Source: Photorhabdus laumondii subsp. laumondii (lineage in GTDB: Bacteria; Pseudomonadota; Gammaproteobacteria; Enterobacterales; Enterobacteriaceae). Taken from it: 64,000 nucleotides of DNA. The stretch covers positions 434,001 through 498,000 of the forward strand of contig NZ_CP024901.1 of the NCBI RefSeq assembly GCF_003343245.1, read 5' to 3'. The notes under the pieces were generated by a model. The model made no database searches and had not been told where the DNA came from. It was given only the letters and a program-made list of their open reading frames with translations. Shown piece by piece: positions 8,087 to 15,306 of the stretch (the first letter of the stretch is position 1; each line of letters starts with the position of its first letter). The position numbers and the translations under genes are program-made.

Positions 8087-8680
8087 TCACTCATAGTCCA
8101 ACATAAACGTCGAAATAGCCGAGAACTTACCAAATACTATTGAGTGATTTCTGATAGCAGAAGGTTCCCCTTGCACGTAGGCTTTAAAGTCCAGCGTGGC
8201 ATTGCCATTATTTAAACTATATTTTTTAACAGTCTTGTTTATCGAAATAGGTTCTCCAGCCAGAGACTCTATTCCAACCGCTGCCCCTGATGCTTGACTT
8301 CCCGGTTGAAAAGCCAAAAGCCCAGGAAGCTCATTATTTTCCTTACCTAGAAATTTTATATTCACCTCCCGAGCTCTTGTCACATCACAGTTTATGAGGT
8401 GAATTGAAAACGCTTTACTATGACTACGTTCATTTTGATAAAGGTGTTTTCCGAACACTGTATCGAAGTCCACGGTAATTGCATCATCTCCAGGCTGGAT
8501 ATTACAAGCTTCTCTAAGCACATTAACTTTTATACGAACAATGGATTCAAATTTATCCTTCGCATTACACACTGAGCTTATCGAAAGCAAGAGCAACAAC
8601 GCTTTAAGAACATGTAATCGGTTACGCCGACACAAGGACGGTATCAGTCCATCTCGATCTGGCTTTAGGATGGTGTTCAT
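8087..8680 (-). CDS. minor fimbrial subunit
   Basis: A 197-aa pilin-family protein with an N-terminal hydrophobic export signal after a basic start (RRNRLHVLKALLLLLSISSV), then a cysteine pair (EACNIQPGDD and HLINCDV) that places a disulfide as in type 1 pilins. The C-terminus FSAISTFMLDYE has the alternating hydrophobic pattern and penultimate Tyr used for donor-strand exchange. The long N-region before the hydrophobic core suggests the true start may be an internal Met, but only the first ATG is available. It lies between chaperone and tip gene. Confidence 0.8.
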   Translation of the reverse strand: MNTILKPDRDGLIPSLCRRNRLHVLKALLLLLSISSVCNAKDKFESIVRIKVNVLREACNIQPGDDAITVDFDTVFGKHLYQNERSHSKAFSIHLINCDVTRAREVNIKFLGKENNELPGLLAFQPGSQASGAAVGIESLAGEPISINKTVKKYSLNNGNATLDFKAYVQGEPSAIRNHSIVFGKFSAISTFMLDYE

Positions 8681-8722
8681 ACATGCCTCCTTTACTGAGC
8701 TACCCCAATTTCAGCAAACATC

Positions 8723-9514
8723 TCAACCGGGTTTACTACTTTTCACGGTACAAGTGCCACCACTACAACCAAACACTAATTTTGGCCGACCACCGAAATC
8801 ATTGATGAAAATCAGTACAGGATTGTTACCCATTGCTGACGCACTGCCACCCAACACAGCACTGCCTTTTGGTGGGATCATCATCGGATTAAAACCGGAT
8901 ACCGCTGTTCCATTTAGGCTGGACGATGCTGATGCGATGGTCACGTAGTATGGCGTCGGATTGTTCACTACATAGCGATCCCCTTGTCGAGTCATCGTCA
9001 ACTTCTCCTGATAAGGATTTTCGTAGTCCGTGCGGCCAACAGTAATAGCCTTTGGCCGATAAAACAGTTTGATACGTGTTTGCAGCGCAATCTGCAATGT
9101 GTTGGGTTTGTTGGACTTTGGCGGAATTTCCCGGAGGTTGAAATAGAACAGCGTCTCTTTATCCTGAGACAACATGTTGATGCCCTGAGTGACTTGCAAC
9201 TTCACTTGGCTTTTGGCTCCCGGCTCTACTCTTTGAAGTGGCGGTAGTGCAGTCAGTGGAGTGTTAATCTTGTTGCCATGCTCGTCCTCAATCCAAGCCT
9301 GCGCAAGATAGGGCAACTCTTTATTCTGGTTACTGATACTAAGGCTCATTGATCTATCTTCCCCATTAAACACCGCGCGGGTGCGATCGAGGGCAATAGC
9401 TGCATTAGCTTGCTGAACAGCCAGAATACCGGCCAACATGACAGCAGAAGCCGCCGCGTTTTTTTTCATTGTCATACTCATGCGGTTGTACTTATCTTTA
9501 GGCAACATTTCCAT
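8723..9514 (-). CDS. periplasmic fimbrial chaperone, PapD family
   Basis: The product contains the two-domain PapD-like fold: AIALDRTRAVFNGEDRSMSL for the first strands, the ETLFYFNLREIPP signature characteristic of PapD chaperones (about residues 119-131), and the linker to domain 2 at IKLFYRP. It caps pilin subunits in the periplasm and delivers them to the usher. The frame allows starts at 9514 (GGGGTGG upstream) or at the methionine beginning MKKNAAA (9469), which gives a more typical signal peptide ending in QQANA. An ERIC repeat lies between it and the usher gene. Confidence 0.9.
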   Translation of the reverse strand: MEMLPKDKYNRMSMTMKKNAAASAVMLAGILAVQQANAAIALDRTRAVFNGEDRSMSLSISNQNKELPYLAQAWIEDEHGNKINTPLTALPPLQRVEPGAKSQVKLQVTQGINMLSQDKETLFYFNLREIPPKSNKPNTLQIALQTRIKLFYRPKAITVGRTDYENPYQEKLTMTRQGDRYVVNNPTPYYVTIASASSSLNGTAVSGFNPMMIPPKGSAVLGGSASAMGNNPVLIFINDFGGRPKLVFGCSGGTCTVKSSKPG

Positions 9515-9608
9515 TCATCCACCCCATACTTTTATTAATCTTCTGGAAAGAACCACCACCCTTGGCTGGAATCGAGTGCGAATGCGCAAATATGGTTGAT
9601 ATCACGGC

Positions 9609-9735
9609 TATACCCGTCATCTTTCAAGTTGCCTCTTTGTTGGCTGCACTCACTCACCCCGGTCACATAGTTATCTATGCTCCCAGGGATTCGCTCCCTT
9701 GCCGTCGCGATGCATCTTGAAATCCATAGGGTATA
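9609..9735 (+). repeat. ERIC-type repeat, copy 2 (full length), inside the fimbrial operon
   Basis: A 127-bp element from TATACCCGTCAT to GGGTATA, differing from copy 1 by a few bases. It lies in the usher-chaperone intergenic space, so it would be transcribed within the operon and form a long hairpin in the mRNA. Confidence 0.9.
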
Positions 9736-9810
9736 AATCTAATCTCGCAGCACATACTTACGCGGCTTACGGTTCTCCACACCTGAATTACCCATCCAGT
9801 TTGTCTTAAC

Positions 9811-12414
9811 TCACCTGCCATTTTCGCCGCCGATCCTCGCTACGTTACCTGTGTTGGCTGGTGTAACAACTGTCTCTACAGCGTCACTACCATCATTCCC
9901 TTTAACACGCCGACAAGGTAACAACAGATTATTCATCAAGTTGGCTAGAAGAGATTGCGGTAATGTGATGAGACACTGTATGCGACCATCCCAATGCACA
10001 CTCATGTTCTCGCCTGGATTAATGCCGGTTAACCACACACTTCCTTCATCATTCACGATGCCAGTTTGCATTTCACGTTCGTTCATCACGATAGCGCCGA
10101 ATGGAGGAGCCGTACCGTCTGTCAATTTAATAATGGCCATCGCCTTCTCGCCGGCGATCATCCCAAACTTGCGATAACCAATAGCGCCTTCCGTTAGCGT
10201 GCCTTGTACCACCGAGCGAGTTGCATCCACGTTATCCGCCAGTTGGTTCACGTCCACATTAACGCTGCTGCGGTAGTAACTGTTGATATCACTCACCACC
10301 GCTTTACCAAAAATGTTGGTATGGGTCACACTGCCATAACCGCGTATTGGTACACCACCAATCCCATCAGCGTCGATCATCATGCGTGTTCCCCCTATCA
10401 TGTTGATACGGTGTAGCGCAGCGCCATCTGCCGTTGCCGTCATTCCCCCCTGAAGTGACAGCCCCATAGCGCTATATTCACTTCCACGGAAATTGGCATT
10501 CGCTGTCAACTTAGCTATATCCCCCTCATGGGTGAAGTAACCACTGCCAATACTACGCCCACCCTGACCGTTACCGACATTAATCCGATATGCATTGTTG
10601 TCATCGATACGGTCATAGTAGCCCACAGTATTACTACTATTACGGCTAAGCTGACCGTCATAGGTTATTGTGCTATTTTCACCCCACGGTACAGCCATAC
10701 TCAGATACAAACCGTCATCATTAGTGCCGTTGTACTGAGTCCGATATGCCGTTAGGCTCAGGCTGATGTTTTTAAAGCGTCCAATGTCGAAATAACGTGA
10801 TAGTGACAGGTTATAAGTATCGTTGTTCGGACGGTCCCAATAGGTCTGATGGCCGTAGTTCAGATAAACACTAAGCCCCAATTCCTTAAACTGCTTGTTA
10901 AACGTGATGGTATAGAACTCTTTACCTCTGCCATTATTGACACCGTAATAACGCGCCTCTAAATACTGTGACATGCTCATGAAGTTACGTTCTGAGAAAC
11001 GGTAACCTGCAAATGTTATCTGGCTGTCGTATTCGTCAAAGCGTTTAGAATAGCTAACCCGATACGAACCTCCATGTTTGGTGTCATCATGCAGAAGCTG
11101 AGCTCGCGACTGCGTTATATCAAATGACAATGCACCAAACGCCAGCAAGTCACGGCCGATACCGATAGCCAGAGCGTTATAGCCCCTAGCCAGCAAAGCG
11201 CCTCCGTACAGCGACCAACCGTTGTTCACCCCCCAAGAGAATTCTCCGGTTGCAAAGCCCGGCCCTTTACTGCGATGCTTAATATCTGATGGCTTACCGG
11301 CGGCAATTTTGTAACGAACCATACCCGGACGTGTCAGATAGGGGACATTAGCGGTATTCACCTGAAAGGTCTGTACGCTGCCATCCTGCTCCTGTACCTT
11401 CACATCCAGCTTGCCATTCACCGCAGTATTCAGATCCTGAATACTGAAAGGGCCTGCTGCCACCTGAGTTTCATAAATCACACGCCCTTGCTGACTGATG
11501 GTCACCTTGGCGTTAGTCTTCGCCACCCCTGTCACTTCCGGCGCATAACCGCGCAGGTTCGGTGGCAGCATGTTGTCGTCCGATATCAGACTGGCTCCGA
11601 TGTAACGGAAACTGTCAAACATCCCAGAGTTGAGGTAGTCTTCCGCCAACGTCAGCTTGGCACGCAGAGCGGCTATCACACGGTAGGCGTAATAGCGGCT
11701 CCACTCCCAGCTTTGCTGGGCACTTCCTACCTGTCCCGTAGTATGGCTGTACTGCACTTGCCAATCAGCCCGCAGACGCCAAGGTCCCAAGTTGGCCCCA
11801 GCTGTTCCGTTACCACTTAAAGATTGCGCTTGGCTGCCTGCGCCTGACTGATTTGTCACCTGTGCATTGACGCTGTAGTCAAACAACATACCGGAGATCC
11901 CATTATCCCAACGTGACGGCGGATCCCAGTTTTCTACGGTATATTCTAAGTAAGCCTGCGGCATGCTGATGTATAGTGCCCCAGCGCCCAAGTCACCTCG
12001 AACTTCCATACCTTTCAGAGAAGCTATTTCTAGGCATTGGCCGTTATACCACCAAGTAAGCTGACGGATTGCATCCGCTTTAAGCCCCAGTTGATCAACC
12101 ATCTTCGGCGTCAGGCACGCTTCACTGCCTTTTGGATCATGATCAGGAGCAATGAACTGCACTGTCTGCTCGGGCAATTCGTTTTTATTCAAGCGTAATA
12201 CCATCTGGTAGCTACCTTGCATAATGTAGCCAGCATGGGAAAACTGACTTAAGTCAATACGCGCCCGATCCTTGACATCAAGAACATCCGTGTTGAATTC
12301 CACCCTATCGGCAGCCTTGACCACCTGCACGCGACAAAGAGCCAACAAGATACACAGTGCCACCGAGCTATCCCTCGCTCCACAAAGTAACGATGGCATG
12401 ATGGGTCCTTTCAT
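9811..12414 (-). CDS. fimbrial outer-membrane usher, PapC/FimD family
   Basis: An 867-aa usher of normal family length. After the signal peptide comes the N-terminal chaperone-binding domain (VEFNTDVLDVKDRARIDLSQF), then the beta-barrel region including NNMLPPNLRG-like and PYLTRPGMVRYKIAAGKP motifs and a plug. The C-terminal domain begins around GAIVMNEREMQTGIVNDEG and contains PCRR near the end. It forms the outer-membrane pore through which chaperone-bound subunits are polymerised. Its ATG shares one base with the stop codon of the preceding pilin gene (TGATG), indicating translational coupling. Confidence 0.95.
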   Translation of the reverse strand: MKGPIMPSLLCGARDSSVALCILLALCRVQVVKAADRVEFNTDVLDVKDRARIDLSQFSHAGYIMQGSYQMVLRLNKNELPEQTVQFIAPDHDPKGSEACLTPKMVDQLGLKADAIRQLTWWYNGQCLEIASLKGMEVRGDLGAGALYISMPQAYLEYTVENWDPPSRWDNGISGMLFDYSVNAQVTNQSGAGSQAQSLSGNGTAGANLGPWRLRADWQVQYSHTTGQVGSAQQSWEWSRYYAYRVIAALRAKLTLAEDYLNSGMFDSFRYIGASLISDDNMLPPNLRGYAPEVTGVAKTNAKVTISQQGRVIYETQVAAGPFSIQDLNTAVNGKLDVKVQEQDGSVQTFQVNTANVPYLTRPGMVRYKIAAGKPSDIKHRSKGPGFATGEFSWGVNNGWSLYGGALLARGYNALAIGIGRDLLAFGALSFDITQSRAQLLHDDTKHGGSYRVSYSKRFDEYDSQITFAGYRFSERNFMSMSQYLEARYYGVNNGRGKEFYTITFNKQFKELGLSVYLNYGHQTYWDRPNNDTYNLSLSRYFDIGRFKNISLSLTAYRTQYNGTNDDGLYLSMAVPWGENSTITYDGQLSRNSSNTVGYYDRIDDNNAYRINVGNGQGGRSIGSGYFTHEGDIAKLTANANFRGSEYSAMGLSLQGGMTATADGAALHRINMIGGTRMMIDADGIGGVPIRGYGSVTHTNIFGKAVVSDINSYYRSSVNVDVNQLADNVDATRSVVQGTLTEGAIGYRKFGMIAGEKAMAIIKLTDGTAPPFGAIVMNEREMQTGIVNDEGSVWLTGINPGENMSVHWDGRIQCLITLPQSLLANLMNNLLLPCRRVKGNDGSDAVETVVTPANTGNVARIGGENGR

Positions 12415-12980
12415 CAGAAATAATCCAGTTTGAAACGTATCATGGTGTGGAGGACCTCGGCGCGTAACACTTGGTGAGCTGTTACCAGACGTAAAGTATA
12501 ATCCAGCCGCATTGAGCCTATTTGCAGATCCTCTACAGGCATGGGTTTGCCCGGCGCGACTACCGCTCCTGTACTGTCCGATATCTGTAATCCCACACCA
12601 CTCGCCTCGCCATTTATGCTAAATAGGTCGTTACGAGCAGCCGCACCATCAAAAGTCACTTGAAAGTATGACCTGCTCAGGCGATTCAGTAATACGGGAG
12701 CCAACAGGCAATTAATCAACTGTATACTTAAAAGCCGTACCGGCCCGTGACCACTGCGGATAATTTGTCCGACCAAAATAGATGATATGTCGATGGTCTG
12801 ATCTTGATTGCCCAAAGCAATTGTACAGGGTGTATCAATGATGGAGCCTTGCATGTTGACGCGGCCGTGCTCTTGGTTGATAGCGGTTGCCATAAATGAC
12901 AATATCAGACTGGTTAGCACTAACAACGTCAGCAGGGAAGGTAACATCTTAGAACAGGTTGGACGGCTAAGAAGAGTCAT
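12414..12980 (-). CDS. second fimbrial subunit (possible anchor/terminator pilin)
   Basis: The open frame extends to 13112, but the ATG at 12980 has a good ribosome site (GGAGAGCGAG) and gives a 188-aa protein with a signal peptide, so that start is used. The mature part is a pilin: HGRVNMQGSIIDTPCTIALG near the N-terminus, matching the major pilin, and a second cysteine in QLINC. The C-terminus MIRFKLDYF lacks the usual Gly/Tyr end, as in terminators such as PapH, which sits in the same operon position. The anchor role is inferred. A strong stem-loop separates it from the major pilin gene. Confidence 0.8.
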   Translation of the reverse strand: MTLLSRPTCSKMLPSLLTLLVLTSLILSFMATAINQEHGRVNMQGSIIDTPCTIALGNQDQTIDISSILVGQIIRSGHGPVRLLSIQLINCLLAPVLLNRLSRSYFQVTFDGAAARNDLFSINGEASGVGLQISDSTGAVVAPGKPMPVEDLQIGSMRLDYTLRLVTAHQVLRAEVLHTMIRFKLDYF

Positions 12981-13038
12981 CTCGCTCTCCAAAATTTGGT
13001 TTACCGGCAAATTCATTTCCCTAATCTTGTAGGGACCC

Positions 13039-13093
13039 CTCTTTCCCGCTGTTTCCCCTGTCAGCCTGAAGGCTAGGCAACCGCGGGAAAGAG
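13039..13093. repeat. nested stem-loop between the major pilin gene and the next gene
   Basis: CTCTTTCCCGC (13039-13049) and GCGGGAAAGAG (13083-13093) pair exactly; inside, AGCCT and AGGCT (13063-13074) form a second small hairpin. In the minus-strand transcript it lies just downstream of the major pilin, where such structures raise pilin mRNA stability relative to distal genes. Confidence 0.6.
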
Positions 13094-13139
13094 AAACAGA
13101 TAGACTTTCCAACGCACAGAAAGGCTTCTTTCAACACCT

Positions 13140-13706
13140 TTATTGGTAAGTCAGAGTGAAGTTAGCCACAGCGGTGAAATCACCAGGAACGATAGTCGTA
13201 GAAGCCCCGTCACCTTGTAAGAAAGCAGCGAAGCGCATGGTAGAGTCGGAATCATCGGTGATGATTGTGGGTGAGCTCGGTTGTCCTAGTTTGATCAGCT
13301 TGGCGTTATCGTTGGTGATACCAATAGCCGCACCAGAGGCCGAACCAACAATTGCCAGTAGGTCCTTATTCACAGCAGAGGGTGTCCCAGAGAAAGTCGC
13401 CGTTACAGTCCTCTTTTCCAAGCCGTTAGCATCACAGTCTAGTAAACGGATATTAAAAGGAACCGGGGTGGACTTACCGCCTCCTGCCAGTGCTTTGTTG
13501 GAAATCTGCCCCAGTTTCACAGTCTGATCGTCATCACCGGGGTGGATTGAACAAGGCGCATCGATAATAGAACCTTCAAAAGTCACTTTTCCGTGGCCTT
13601 GGTTAGTACTTTTAGTTTTGGGGGAAGGCTCGGGGGCCGCATTGACAGAACCTGCTGCTAGGGTTGCACCCAATCCGAGAACCATAACCAATTTATTCAA
13701 TTTCAT
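13140..13706 (-). CDS. major fimbrial subunit (type 1-like pilin)
   Basis: A 188-aa pilin with a signal peptide ending AGSVNA, a proline-rich linker and the classic N-terminal pattern GHGKVTFEGSIIDAPCSI. The second cysteine of the disulfide is in RLLDCDANG, and the donor-strand C-terminus is FTAVANFTLTYQ. It is the promoter-proximal gene of the operon, 134 bp from the invertible element, and has an AAGGA ribosome site about 10 bases upstream. It is therefore the most likely structural subunit whose expression the inversion controls. It may be MadA of the Photorhabdus maternal-adhesion fimbria; I could not verify that. Confidence 0.9.
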   Translation of the reverse strand: MKLNKLVMVLGLGATLAAGSVNAAPEPSPKTKSTNQGHGKVTFEGSIIDAPCSIHPGDDDQTVKLGQISNKALAGGGKSTPVPFNIRLLDCDANGLEKRTVTATFSGTPSAVNKDLLAIVGSASGAAIGITNDNAKLIKLGQPSSPTIITDDSDSTMRFAAFLQGDGASTTIVPGDFTAVANFTLTYQ

Positions 13707-13761
13707 GTGAGTTAATTCCTTAACTTAAGGATAAGATACCCATAACCATACAAAAGTAGCA

Positions 13762-13784
13762 GTGTAGGATTTCAACTCCTACAC
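13762..13784. repeat. leader hairpin upstream of major pilin
   Basis: GTGTAGGA (13762-13769) and TCCTACAC (13777-13784) are perfect inverted repeats with a 7-base loop. It lies between the invertible element and the pilin gene, and would be in the 5' untranslated mRNA when the promoter faces the operon. Confidence 0.5.
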
Positions 13785-13833
13785 CAGATATCCAATGCAA
13801 AAAGGGTCTTAAAATCTCATATCAACATTTTTT

Positions 13834-14152
13834 AAAACCAAACAAAATGCACCAAACTGTTTTGTTTAGTTATAAATACTAAAATGTATAATATTTTGGA
13901 ATTAATATCCAAAAATCGACATTAATTTAAATTTATAAACTTTCCAATTGATTGATCTCTGATCAAGCTCAAACAAACCAACTAATTTTTTATAAAATAA
14001 TATTGATAAAATATTAAAAGTCATAAAAAGATATTAAAAAAACCATATATTACAAATGGTTAAATGTTGTCAGTCTGGAGAGGTACAATAGTTGACTTAG
14101 GTGATAGTTTTGTGTAAAACTATTCACAGTTTGGTGCATTCTGTTTAGTTTT
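13834..14152. promoter_or_regulatory. invertible promoter element (fimS/madswitch-like) with flanking inverted repeats
   Basis: Left repeat 13834-13860 and right repeat 14126-14152 are reverse complements at 25 of 27 positions, with a perfect 15-bp core, AATGCACCAAACTGT, at 13846-13860. They enclose 265 bp of AT-rich DNA between the divergently arranged pilin operon (left) and a FimB/FimE-type recombinase gene (right). This is the layout of fimS in E. coli and of the phase-variable mad fimbrial promoter of Photorhabdus. Recombination at the repeats would flip the enclosed promoter. Confidence 0.85.
14092..14120 (+). promoter_or_regulatory. candidate sigma-70 promoter inside the invertible element, facing away from the fimbrial operon
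   Basis: TTGACT (14092-14097), a 17-base spacer and TAAAAC (14115-14120) near the right end of the segment. As sequenced it points right, so the fimbrial operon would be OFF; after inversion it would point at the major pilin. Confidence 0.5.
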
Positions 14153-14399
14153 TTGTTGTAAAATAGTTTCTTAATTTTTAATAAAAATTCTACATCCTGA
14201 TATTTTCTATCAAAAAATCACTGTTCAATGATATATATAATTTTATATTTACATATAAAAAATATTTGTTTCTTTCTTATGATAAATAAATGGAATTTTA
14301 GATCAGTAATTCCATAAAATCTCTATTAATTGATATAGTTATTTAGATTAATATTCTCTATCGGTAACTATCTGCCCAAATCTCACAGGAATTATTTTC

Positions 14400-14972
14400 A
14401 TGAAGAAACGTAAGTTCTTAACCAGACATGAAATTGATGCGATTTTAGAAAAAGCACGTCAGGGGCGTCATGCTGAGCGGGATTATTGCATGCTACTCAT
14501 GTGTTTTATTCATGGATTTAGAGTTAGTGAGCTATGTAATCTGACACTATCCGATCTTGATCTTAGCTCGGAAATTATTCACGTAAGGCGATTAAAAGGA
14601 GGACTATCAACAACACATCCATTGGTGCCTGAAGAACTTAATGCGTTAAATCAATGGATTAATATCCGTAAGAGCTGGAGAGAATCAGACACATCGTGGG
14701 TTTTTTTATCACAAAAATCAGGTGCGATTTCACGCTATCAGGTTTATAGTTTGTTAAAACGTTATGGCAGGCAAGCATTAGTCGATATTTCACCTCATCC
14801 ACATATGTTAAGACATGCCTGCGGCTATGCTCTTGCTGATTTGGGAAGAGATACACGTCTTATTCAGGATTATCTCGGTCACCGCAATATATCCCACACT
14901 GTTATTTACACAGCAAGCAATGTAAAACGGTTCTCCAATATATGGGAAATTCCTTCAAAAGGATTCAGTTAA
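14400..14972 (+). CDS. FimB/FimE-type tyrosine recombinase
   Basis: A 190-aa small integrase consisting only of the catalytic domain, as in FimB and FimE (about 200 aa). The catalytic residues are visible: Arg41 in HGFRVSEL, a lysine in RRLKGG (Lys66), the His-x-x-Arg pair His135/Arg138 in PHPHMLRHACGYALAD, His161 in YLGHRNISHT and the nucleophile Tyr170. It is divergent from the fimbrial operon and separated from it by the inverted-repeat element, its likely substrate. AGGA precedes the ATG. Only one recombinase is present, unlike the fimB/fimE pair of E. coli, so one enzyme may do both ON and OFF switching. Confidence 0.9.
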   Translation: MKKRKFLTRHEIDAILEKARQGRHAERDYCMLLMCFIHGFRVSELCNLTLSDLDLSSEIIHVRRLKGGLSTTHPLVPEELNALNQWINIRKSWRESDTSWVFLSQKSGAISRYQVYSLLKRYGRQALVDISPHPHMLRHACGYALADLGRDTRLIQDYLGHRNISHTVIYTASNVKRFSNIWEIPSKGFS

Positions 14973-15048
14973 TACCCTCTTTTTATAAAATATGTTGTGA
15001 TATGAGAAATTTTTTCTCTTATTACAAAAAATGTCATCTGATGATAAG

Positions 15049-15083
15049 AAATCCTCATTAATGTTGAGCTAATGAGGATTTTT
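15049..15083 (+). terminator. factor-independent terminator of the recombinase gene
   Basis: AAATCCTCATTA (15049-15060) and TAATGAGGATTT (15070-15081) form a perfect 12-bp stem followed by T residues, 77 bp after the recombinase stop. Confidence 0.75.
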
Positions 15084-15087
15084 CATT

Positions 15088-15117
15088 ATTCAATGATAAT
15101 TATGAATATCATTGAAT
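15088..15117. repeat. 11-bp AT-rich palindrome between recombinase and yheS
   Basis: ATTCAATGATA (15088-15098) and TATCATTGAAT (15107-15117), exact reverse complements with an 8-base spacer. It has no U-tract and could be a protein-binding site or a weak hairpin. Confidence 0.4.
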
Positions 15118-15244
15118 GCTGATTTTTTGATTTATTAGGGGGTAATACATGACGTTATTAAATAACAATGTGAATTTTAACTGATATCCAAGGATTAATT
15201 GAAATTATCTTGAATTTTTGACTCAATGACAGATTCACTTATCG

Positions 15245-15280
15245 AAAAATAAAGCGGATTGTTTTTTCCGCTTTATTTTT
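15245..15280. terminator. bidirectional terminator between recombinase and yheS
   Basis: AAAAATAAAGCGGA (15245-15258) pairs with TCCGCTTTATTTTT (15267-15280), a perfect 14-bp stem with T-runs on both strands, 27 bp past the yheS stop codon. Confidence 0.85.
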
Positions 15281-15306
15281 TATTGAATGATAATTTGTAA
15301 AATCAT

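Noticed and set aside
13861..14125. Coding sequence within the invertible segment
   Set aside because: The segment is AT-rich with stops in all frames; it fits a promoter cassette.
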